This document shows positions 57,401 through 64,000 of a stretch of 64,000 bases of DNA, piece by piece. A program made the position numbers and the translations under genes. Location of the stretch: positions 2,070,501-2,134,500 of the forward strand of contig BPHJ01000001.1 in assembly GCA_026003475.1 (NCBI GenBank), written 5' to 3'. The DNA comes from Candidatus Kapaibacterium sp. GTDB taxonomy: Bacteria; Bacteroidota; Ignavibacteria; Kapaibacteriales; NICIL-2. Each line of letters begins with the position of its first letter. Positions within the stretch are counted from its first letter, which is position 1. The notes under the pieces were generated by a model, which was not told the DNA's origin, ran no database searches, and worked only from the letters and a program-made list of their open reading frames with translations.

Positions 57401-58553
57401 CCGGTGCGTCGAAAGTGGCAAGTCCTTCGAGGATACAGTGTACGTAAGCGATATTGACATCGTACGCGATGAACTCCTCAACATCACTGTCGTTTCGCCG
57501 CAAGGTGTTACTGTCCAGCCGAGCCAAATTCCTGGCTATCGTGCGAACAATCAACCGATCCCAGTGCGGGTGATCGCCAATCCGCTCATCGTTAACCCGT
57601 ACCAAACAAGCATCGAGGTTGTGCTTGTTGTCACGGACAAGCATGGCGGTCGGCCTGATACTCTGCGCTATCGCATTGCAGTCTCTGAGCCAACGACGTT
57701 TACAGTGGACCTGACAATTAGCAATGCGCAGGGTGCATTCGAGGTCCTCACGTGGGGTGCAGCACCGAATGCAACAACGGGCGATAACTCGACACGTGGC
57801 GGTATCGGAAAGCTCGATTCGAATTACTGTGAATACGAACTGCCGGCGATTCCGCCAGTGGATGTCTTCGATGCGCGCTGGACAATTCCGAATCGTTACG
57901 GTACACTGGTGAACATCTTCCCCACCTGTGCGCAAGGTAATGCGGCAGTGGAAGCATACAAGGGTCGCTTCCAATCGGGTGGTGTCAACAACAATACGGC
58001 GAACTATCTACCAGTACGGATTTCGTGGAATAAATCGCAAGTGCCCAGTCGTACCGATGCACAGAAGAATCCGTGTGGTGGAACGTATTACCTCCAAAAT
58101 GGTACGGGTGGCAATCTCTATCGTGTCAATATGGCGACGGGTGAGTTTACCACAGAATCGCCGGGTAACTACGAAGTGACTGTCAATGGTGACATCGTCA
58201 CGTTGATTATCAAGAGCGACGCCGACCAAACGTTCGTGATCCTCTGGGATCAAGCTTCCTCAGTCGAGGATGCGCCAATCGCCGGCGATCGTGTGACGCT
58301 CTATCCAGTCACGCCGAATCCGGTTGATGGTCATACCGCAACGGTACGCTTTGCAGTGCCTACAGCGACGAATGCGCGGCTCGAGGTCGTTGACAACCTC
58401 GGCAATGTGGTCGGTGTCCTCGCTGATGGCTTCTACAGCGCTGGTGTACACACCGTTTCGTGGGACACCGGCACGCTAAGCTCTGGCAGCTACGTGCTCA
58501 AGCTCAGCGCGCATGGCACAGCAAGCGTTCAACGTGTAACAGTTGTGCGGTAA
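51477..58553 (+). CDS. Giant (~2358 aa) T9SS-exported beta-helix protein with GGAI/FxxN repeats (right copy)
   Basis: GGAGG before ATG 51477; MLRWFRLSALAALVAIVTGTAFAQLPIREVSGR; same repeats and T9SS C-terminus as left copy. Confidence 0.9.
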   Translation: MLRWFRLSALAALVAIVTGTAFAQLPIREVSGRVDAKDVRIFVRDTLYRISGNYVIAGTLIIEPGTRVEFLPNGRIIDSTGGRIIADGRARATYPFQTPPDYQVIPRPGGGTCYDYSDPAYFQSVISRTTQIEPTIHPQKYDITYNVILDTLTRRIENLPPLPYNAQGAVYVQWPTAVNPSGTPTPPSGQLYIYNMPTVVGANTFYNTKFVVPFEYAIIWITARLENPSLDPLIRTQPWRRFNNQDPSIGGPGRDRIRFVGVGTNLAREWGHIIILPGARTAFFRDCDFDNFRKDTTVDRVNIYQQAAAGDVNNPTSINGQLVAMTQGSGGALSILSSRTWLVNCNFTRNTARYHGGAVQFLQAPFDVNNDFYPSITSGQGATEYNSLPASYLPNDIGAAMSPPRPSHIVNQYLFEHNAANTSTLLPPPRSDNAPNSTNYVRAHDNLYDGTINELEDTYRQNLDDGRLAIYLGRVRQLTFAQNRLLNAAIRTDTVTTQNGTFIIVRDELNTPAPVETNPNKAYKNDAFGGAVYIAGRWGIHIGLGVNDYQGYDYIIFDGNKVSNLQQATGTNGARGGALYVGGYTSLVTTGRYRSNMTETPFVTDYNAAALSQGGAIYMSSTAGRLVLRGGTQQPVPMYMTSNQSARGGAIYVAENVAYDGLPSPHIGGSDANNIQVRNLGYNIKFQNNTATYDGGAIFTRRNYLVYGAGGVISGTLTGYTSAHMIEFSGNTAGYSGGAIAAHFRSAMSQPEYNYIRHVRCIFDNNRVGDNVDSANRANVRGGGAIYVLNGELQTTKACEFRGNLAQWGNGGAIALVNPKPSSAGTPVGGIFQRVFVTDLEMVSYGANPAFITGYSSYDPPFTFDPNETIPPHVRMLTRFLDNRAVPNPNRMGSGWTQQGNIAITHPGTGATSGPDAPIGGPVLQENGTGLGGAIYILDQIVPSRAGRVDSVFFNRVRFQNQHAYSGAVIYSDNYDLKLVMSRCFIANNTATSQIGSEQNVITGPYVILGNQTFNPASSDLAGAILYGEVIGPVPSTTSSVAANSIYDNSARFLIRLPDAPNTKGLLAGTTGIGYGGVDTLRGNYWGRTEANVTTKVYKYDVSGDPIDSVNQETFFVAGDGTQQLRYVRNGTGKDQGPFESIGRYTYVPIHALNGADYRTPAANSIPEKLLQQGRIYDIFDKGVDIKTADYSKRRMSPIEDFAVGIPTKLQRFSDPQRPSYNKFVKRYTRDPFVAEADPNVAALQTEFVGDHPIGYPLFLEAKADYSSMDPVFSNLDSRSINETVFFVINTTTGDYIRVNLKQVDPSSEVFRARVEIVPDSTFGGQVLGGYAARRNAEGLANFGGDLTSILAAIKRNAFNEDAGALQGRKYMASAQANQLGGAGFRLSNRPSLPASNQGLETYFAGERYVAIPAKAGDEIAIVSRSALWREVGSNNDAFNGALIFRVGSSTPPPVWTGHKVLTHRPPLRDNNCQIVTDANGNPILTPPQFWDRIWVSEDVDYSREPAFTIPCRDTIFAITAKDTNKFYDPRAIIEPNKYTQLAYHWQVAQGSGLSYWLKADTIPAQADEPNGYWQAYGHVVLKGRPTNPFIVPGGELVTVTASNFPPNYRTVDSLKAAGYADSVIAKYIYLYPPYFANQAYDVTNARYLQQDTVNYGWNADTVYQFRIFVTDSVPTFTDIAAACPGPDQNTLYANLTDSLRFKVDFTTDDEQEDAAAEALGWNFPYGRTSYAFRSRNQGGSDTAFDQLSQTRPSWLANQYLRKYENSAQADPLAVDFTTKGQLNVRIDAPTAYALLRPNPQYNSAYNTDTVITVAANDGHGGVSYLTRRIIVNIAPQILTNSLPDAIEDEDYNVALLDLNKRIGVYDPNFGQTHRFELIYSDDPRKGSGVPKDNCYPEAGNWDISNASTPDWLKINETSGLLYGTPRVKDTNFDDTTVQVTVLVTDEGGLTHVKTIPLRIIARNHDPKITGAPRIRCVESGKSFEDTVYVSDIDIVRDELLNITVVSPQGVTVQPSQIPGYRANNQPIPVRVIANPLIVNPYQTSIEVVLVVTDKHGGRPDTLRYRIAVSEPTTFTVDLTISNAQGAFEVLTWGAAPNATTGDNSTRGGIGKLDSNYCEYELPAIPPVDVFDARWTIPNRYGTLVNIFPTCAQGNAAVEAYKGRFQSGGVNNNTANYLPVRISWNKSQVPSRTDAQKNPCGGTYYLQNGTGGNLYRVNMATGEFTTESPGNYEVTVNGDIVTLIIKSDADQTFVILWDQASSVEDAPIAGDRVTLYPVTPNPVDGHTATVRFAVPTATNARLEVVDNLGNVVGVLADGFYSAGVHTVSWDTGTLSSGSYVLKLSAHGTASVQRVTVVR

Positions 58554-58562
58554 CAAAAAATG

Positions 58563-58606
58563 CAGGTGCGGGAGGGAGTCCATGTGGGACTCTCTCCCGA
58601 TGCCTG
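58563..58606. other. Intergenic hairpin (right arm)
   Basis: Core 13-bp stem CGGGAGGGAGTCC/GGACTCTCTCCCG (one G.U), extended by CAGGTG/TGCCTG with one bulged A; same location as the left-arm hairpin. Confidence 0.7.
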
Positions 58607-58658
58607 GAATACAAAATCTTGAATGTAAGCAACTTCACAACAATCTCAAGGTCGTGTC

Positions 58659-60556
58659 ATGAAAGGAAATTTGTTTCTTGCTGGCGTAGTTGTAGCAGCT
58701 CTTGCCGTGACTTCTGCGGTGGCGCAAGTGTACGTCGAGTTTATGCCGCCAATGAAGAGGGGCAACCGTCCGTACACGTTGCTCCCATCTGGCGCAGGGA
58801 CAACAGTATACACGGCGAATGACTTCATCACAAATCCGAACGTAGACCCCGACGATGGATTTGTGGTCGCACAGCTTCCCTTCCCCTTTGAGTTCAACGG
58901 TACGATTTACAACTACATCGCCATCAATGTCAATGGATTCATCATGTTCCTTGATGGTCCAAATGTACCGCTCGGCTTAGTGGGATGAACATTGCAACGC
59001 GACTGTTTGATGGACAGCAGTTCCCTCGAAATGTTGTTGCACCCTTTTGGGGTGATCACTACATGCGGGTCGGTCCTCCATCGGAACTGCAATACATGCA
59101 ATCACAAGTATTGACGCGGCTTGTTACAGTTGGCGGTCGTCAGGCATTCTGCATCGAATGGCGGAATCTCAATATCAATGACGAAACTGTACCATCATCG
59201 GTCGGGAACTTCCAAGTTTATCTCTATCAGCAAACACAGATTATTGGAAACTTCCAAGGCGATATTGAGTTTGCATATGGAACGATCGGTGGCAACCCCA
59301 ATACATCACAGCAGACAGTCGTTACACGGAATGCTTCAGTCGGTCTCAAGGGAAGCTCACCCCAAGGGGACTGGATCAACGGGCTTGAGTTTGGCGGGAA
59401 CATCAACGTCGCACGTACTTCGACACGCTTGACGAACGTTTGGCCACCGTCTGGTGCGACTGATACGACGATCGTCTTCCAAGCTATTCCACGCGTTCGG
59501 CTTGATGTGTGGGGCGATGGTGATGCGGATTTCTCCCAGGCCCCAGGAGAACGTCATGCAGGGCGTCCGCAGAATATCTTCGTAACTGCAAATGATGCAC
59601 TGACAATCCTCCGTTCGGTTGCAACAGGAATTCCACTCGATAGTCTCTATCGGCGTCCGGCATTCAAAGGTGATGTCGATCACAACGGGCGGTACTACTA
59701 TTCCACACGGAATTGGAACAACACTGCTGATACTCCACTCTACCGACGGGAGATCCGCACACGCTCGCTGTATTACACTGACGATCTGCCGAATGATAAC
59801 TCGCTCGATATTCGTTCGATTTACTTCTACGTGAACGCCTACGATGCGGCATTGATCATGCACTATCTCGGTGGGCGAATTCCTGAGTTGCCATGGCTCA
59901 TCGACTCGGTTGTTCCTGCTGGAAAGCTTGCCTACGAGCGGGCACGCACGTTTGAGTTACGTACACAGGAAGCGGTCAAGGTCGGTAGTATGCTCCGGGT
60001 GCCGATCTATCTTGATGGTGACAACGTTGGACCGCTCAGTATTGCATTCGATGCAGGTGTCCCCATCGAAAGCGTGGAACTAACGGCGAAGGAAAACGCG
60101 CTTGCCCTCTCGTACGGTAGTCGTGTGGCTATCGCAGGATCGGTTGATCTTAGCGCTGGCGAACCCGTGGCATGGCTAACGATACCAAGCACAGCAGAAG
60201 TCTTGCACTTGACGGATGTTGAGTTCAACGGTGACCGCCAAAGTGATAAGATCGTCCGCATCACTGCAAGTGAGCCGGTCGAGACGACAATCATTGCATC
60301 GCCAAATCCATTGACAACGACAACAACGATTCTTGTTACGATTCCGACGCCAGGCATCTACACGCTTGCCATCTACGATGCACAAGGTCGGCGTGTGAGT
60401 ACACTCGCCAGCGGCGTCTTGGCGAAAGGTACGCTTCCAGTGACATGGAATGGTACCGACCATATGGGTAATACTCTGCCCAATGGCACATACTTCTGCC
60501 GACTTGAAGGCAGCGGGATTGGTAATGTTGTCACCAGTATCGTCCTGGATCGGTAA
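58659..60556 (+). pseudogene. Dockerin-like T9SS protein (right copy), frameshifted in this sequence at ~58980
   Basis: ORFs 58659-58988 (ends ...FIMFLDGPNVPLGLVG*) and 58985-60556 (MNIATRLFDGQQFPRNVVAPFWGDHYMRVG...) together match the single left ORF across ...PLGLVGMHIATRLFDGQQFP... Confidence 0.85.
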
Positions 60557-61655
60557 TCTACTTGTAGCAGCTCTGCTGCTATGGGTGCCAGTACGTGCAC
60601 AGCGAATTGTTGATGTCCAGCTTGCAGCACGTGGCACGGCAGATCTTTGCGGTGACAGGCAAGTAGTGGTGACAATCTCCTTGAGTACACCACTGTATGC
60701 AAGCGATAGCCTCCTGCTCTTTGAGTTTGCAGTCGGATATGATCCAGTTAAACTGCAGTTTATCGCGCCGCTTTTCACAGGTACGGTTGCGGAAGGCGCT
60801 GACTATAGCGGAAGCGGTGCGATAGATTCAGCAACGGTTCGTGTATATGCGTTCAATGTTACGCGACCGCTACGAGGCACCGGGCCACTATGCGGATTAC
60901 TTTTTCGCTACCCTGGTGAGTGCCCTGATACAGTGACTGTCCGACTGGTGCTTCCGCCGGAGAAAAACGCTGAAGCAAAACTCGAGTTCGGTCAGCTCGG
61001 TACTGCCCTAGTTGAGGCGGTTGAGCATCCGAGTAGCTCTTTGAAAGCACAGTTTCCATACGACACCGCCTTCGTGGCTCTAGGCGTGGAGCGTGAACTC
61101 TCTCTTGAGTTCAACGTTCCAGCAGCTCGCGTGCGCACGTGGTCGTTCCTCCTGCGAGGAAGCAGGGGGCTACGTCTCAATCGTCTTGCGCTTGCAGCAA
61201 ATGATTCGCTCACACTCGTTGTTGAGTCGAGTGACTCATCAGAGCTGTATGCGCAGATTGTATGCCCTTCTGTGCTCCAAGCGCGGAAAGTAAGACTCAC
61301 GTGCAGTGCGCAGCTTCACCGCAGCGAGCCGGCACAACTGGAAGTTGTCCCCGAACTGCCGCACTGCGCTTGTGTAGCGTCAGTGCAGGGCGATACAGTC
61401 AGTATCGTGCCAGATGAGACAGTGAGCGTTACTCAACGGGCAGCGAGCAGTTTGAAGTATGCTCGGATCGGTGAGGAATGGAAACTGTGGGATCTCCCCG
61501 AACAAGCCGTTGAGCTTGTCGCATGGGATTCGCTTGGCCGTTTCGCAAGCAGAGTTGCAATTACCGGTCTCCCAGTGATTGTCCGGGCAGACTGCTGGAG
61601 TCCGGTACTCATCCGCTTGCGAGATGGCAGTGTGATTCGAACAATCTTGCGTTGA
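60525..61655 (+). CDS. Exported cohesin-like domain protein (right copy)
   Basis: MLSPVSSWIGNLLVAALLLWVPVRAQRIVDVQLAARGTADLCGDRQVVVTISLSTPLYASDSLLLFEFAVGYDPVKLQFIAPLFTGTV...; overlaps the dockerin-like ORF by ~32 nt, as in the left arm. Confidence 0.7.
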   Translation: MLSPVSSWIGNLLVAALLLWVPVRAQRIVDVQLAARGTADLCGDRQVVVTISLSTPLYASDSLLLFEFAVGYDPVKLQFIAPLFTGTVAEGADYSGSGAIDSATVRVYAFNVTRPLRGTGPLCGLLFRYPGECPDTVTVRLVLPPEKNAEAKLEFGQLGTALVEAVEHPSSSLKAQFPYDTAFVALGVERELSLEFNVPAARVRTWSFLLRGSRGLRLNRLALAANDSLTLVVESSDSSELYAQIVCPSVLQARKVRLTCSAQLHRSEPAQLEVVPELPHCACVASVQGDTVSIVPDETVSVTQRAASSLKYARIGEEWKLWDLPEQAVELVAWDSLGRFASRVAITGLPVIVRADCWSPVLIRLRDGSVIRTILR

Positions 61656-61701
61656 AACGATGAGTGCAACAATTTTTCTTCACCAACTCACAGGAGTGGT
61701 C

Positions 61702-64000
61702 ATGAATCGTGGATATGGTTTTCGGCAACTACTGGTGCGACAAATCGTTGCACTTGCCGCCTTGCTTGTTGGAATGCTCTCTACGGTCGGGTTGGATGCC
61801 CAACCTGTTCGTCCAGAGATTCCGAAGTTGAGTTTGACAGGTCGAGAGGGGGGGTACAATACGTCATTCTATCCGGATGGCCGTCTCTGGGTGCCAGCTG
61901 GTATTGGGAATCAGCCGCGGTACATCCTTGTGCCTGTCTTCATTAAGAACTGCTGGGTTACTGCGGGTGGTTATCAAGCACGTCCAATTTACAGCATTCG
62001 GTTCAAGTTCCAATACGACAGTTCTGCTTTCCGCGCTGTCGGAGTGCAGACACGCGGTCCGGTCTATAGTGGAACGCACCCTAATGTGCGGATTGATGGT
62101 TTTGACGTCCCAACCATTGCCGATGGATGGCAAATTTCGTGGGATGATGCGCGAGACACTACTTACCTAACATTTTATTCCCCACTGATTCCCATCACGA
62201 ATAACCGCCTCAGAGGGCGTAGAGTAAACGTTGTGATGCAATCAAGTACACCATTGCCACCAACAGGTGATCCGAGTGTACAAGATTGTAATGGATTTGA
62301 TTATATGCCGCTATGTTACATCAAGTTGGAAGTGAAGGGACGCCCTGGACTCTTGGAAAGTGACGTATCCGCCCTTGCGATCCCGCCAGATTCGATTTAC
62401 TACAATACACTTGATGTCATCAATGAATCACCATTTCCCGGTGACGTGAATTATCCAGTACCTGGTAGGGTCAATAAGGATCGCTACTTGGCTGGCATTC
62501 GGTATCAGCGATCAGGCATTGAACCGGCAGCGGTGAATGATGTCGAGGTAGGCATGATATATGCGCATATCTATAATCCTGGACGCTTTGATTTTCTCCC
62601 ACGACCAACAGGCCTCGATCCAAACGAGATCGCAGTCGTCAATGTCAATGATGGTGACAGTCTCTTTGCGGTCTCGCGCATTGTTTACCTCGACCCTGTG
62701 TTGCAAGGGCAAGCGCAAGCGCGTGTTCGAGTCAACGTTACACTCAAACCCGATGGAGTGCGTGCAAAGAATATCACTGTAGAATCAGATCAACCCTGGT
62801 TACTGTTCCAGGGTGTGTCAGCAGGTGGACCGTTCAAACAATTGAACCCAACGGGTGTAGTTCGACGTGCCACGATCGGCTACATCGATCGAAATATCCT
62901 CGGTCCACCAAATGGCATTGGATTCCCTGATGCGGTGAATAATAATCAACCGAATATCCCAGATCCTCTGCTCAATCTCGATATTGTGTGTGATCCTAAT
63001 GCTGTCGGTTTCGACGATCCGAATATTCAGGACCCGAACGAGTTTGCCGGCAAGTACGAAGGCTACATTACCTTCCGCTCCGAAGATGTGGAAATCTCAC
63101 CGGTACGACTGAAGGTAACATTCCTCTATATTCGCGTACCAGATGAAACGTACAACGGCGTCTCCACAGTCTGGGCACCGCGAGGAATCGAACTGAAGAT
63201 TCGCAATTCTGCACCCACACCCCAACAGACCCGACTCCTATTCGGGACCGGCTTGCGTGCAACAGTCAATGCAGACTCGCTCTTCGGTGAGTTTGCCTAT
63301 CAGACACCGCCGAATGACGCGCAGTTCTATGCACGCTTCTTCCCAATCAATGCAACAGATGGCTCTCAGGATAATGGGCTGGGTGATTTCACAGGAATAT
63401 TCTCTTCCCGTGATATTCGCAACGTTTTCGATGATACAACGATTGTCTATCGCGTTCGTTTCTCTGCCGGTGGTGCGTTGAACTATCCAGTTGTCGTAAC
63501 ATGGGATCCGCGCTCATTCCCGGATGGTGCACAGCTGTTCCTGCGTGATATCGAAGGCGGGCAAATCTTTAGCATTGATATGCGCAATGCAACGCCGAAC
63601 CCAGATGGAACAATGTCGTACACCATCCGTGATGCACAAGTTACTGCATTCGATATCGAGTACACACCGGCACGCGCAGTCCGCCAAACGACCAATGCGA
63701 AAGGCTGGAACTTGGTTTCCTTGCCGGTTCGCCCTTCGGATAATTTCTACTCTGTCGTCTTCCCGAACTTGCAGGGTGTCACGCCGATCAAATTCTCGCA
63801 AGACATCTACCAGCAAGAGGAACACCTCAAGGTGGGAGTTGGCTATTTCGTGCGCTTCCCCAATCCTGATACCACAGTGATTTCCGGTATTCTCGTCAAG
63901 CAGATCAACAGCCGACTCTTCCCCGTCCGCGTCTATGATGGCTGGAATACGGTCGGCGCGCTCTCGGTGCCTGTCAGTGTTGATCGGATCACATTTGAAC
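61702..64000 (+). CDS. Large T9SS surface protein (right copy), truncated by window end
   Basis: Manual translation MNRGYGFRQLLVRQIVALAALLVGMLSTVGLDAQPVRPEIPKLSLTGREGGYNTSFYPDGRLWVPAG...; open to the window end. Not in the ORF track. Confidence 0.88.
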   Translation, partial: MNRGYGFRQLLVRQIVALAALLVGMLSTVGLDAQPVRPEIPKLSLTGREGGYNTSFYPDGRLWVPAGIGNQPRYILVPVFIKNCWVTAGGYQARPIYSIRFKFQYDSSAFRAVGVQTRGPVYSGTHPNVRIDGFDVPTIADGWQISWDDARDTTYLTFYSPLIPITNNRLRGRRVNVVMQSSTPLPPTGDPSVQDCNGFDYMPLCYIKLEVKGRPGLLESDVSALAIPPDSIYYNTLDVINESPFPGDVNYPVPGRVNKDRYLAGIRYQRSGIEPAAVNDVEVGMIYAHIYNPGRFDFLPRPTGLDPNEIAVVNVNDGDSLFAVSRIVYLDPVLQGQAQARVRVNVTLKPDGVRAKNITVESDQPWLLFQGVSAGGPFKQLNPTGVVRRATIGYIDRNILGPPNGIGFPDAVNNNQPNIPDPLLNLDIVCDPNAVGFDDPNIQDPNEFAGKYEGYITFRSEDVEISPVRLKVTFLYIRVPDETYNGVSTVWAPRGIELKIRNSAPTPQQTRLLFGTGLRATVNADSLFGEFAYQTPPNDAQFYARFFPINATDGSQDNGLGDFTGIFSSRDIRNVFDDTTIVYRVRFSAGGALNYPVVVTWDPRSFPDGAQLFLRDIEGGQIFSIDMRNATPNPDGTMSYTIRDAQVTAFDIEYTPARAVRQTTNAKGWNLVSLPVRPSDNFYSVVFPNLQGVTPIKFSQDIYQQEEHLKVGVGYFVRFPNPDTTVISGILVKQINSRLFPVRVYDGWNTVGALSVPVSVDRITFE

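Larger units (their letters stand above)
43997..64000. repeat. Right arm of diverged inverted duplication (continues past window)
   Basis: Collinear with the reverse complement of 8976-29846; cut by the window edge inside the last gene. Confidence 0.95.

Noticed and set aside
58980-58990. TGA at the split of the right dockerin-like gene as selenocysteine or stop-codon readthrough
   Set aside because: The left copy shows the reading frame itself shifts (GGGG vs GGG); reading through the TGA would not restore the homologous protein.
8976-64000. Simple fold-back (single-molecule) sequencing chimera
   Set aside because: Fold-back artefacts give near-identical arms; these differ at many synonymous and amino-acid positions. 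A chimera of two related genomes remains possible.

Overview
The window reads as part of a Bacteroidota/Chlorobi/Kapabacteria-type genome. This placement is inferred from many type-IX-secretion (T9SS) C-terminal sorting domains and recurring TAnnTTTG promoter elements. The dominant structure is a very large diverged inverted duplication. The left arm (~8.98-29.85 kb) and right arm (~44.0-64.0 kb, cut by the window edge) carry the same ten genes in mirror order: gatB, ilvE, fused 2-oxoacid dehydrogenase E1, guaB, tRNA-Arg(CCG), TPR membrane protein, a ~2360-aa T9SS beta-helix protein, a dockerin-like T9SS protein, a cohesin-like protein and a ~1036-aa T9SS protein. The arms flank a non-duplicated ~14.1-kb spacer holding a vWA-OmpA lipoprotein, an S74/T9SS fibre protein, pyrD, a LysM lytic transglycosylase, a sigma-factor cluster, a PII-like protein and a GT39-like protein fused to a lipoprotein. 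Arm proteins are similar but clearly diverged, so this is either an old duplication or a chimeric join of two related genomes; the sequence alone cannot decide. Left of the arm are katG (truncated), a GT2, ctaA, a methyltransferase, a DCC protein, atpC, atpD and hypotheticals. The best candidate for an undescribed system is the arm-conserved surface operon, which appears to pair a T9SS-exported dockerin-like protein (with insertions inside its repeats) with a translationally overlapping cohesin-like protein, next to a giant GGAI/FxxN beta-helix protein.
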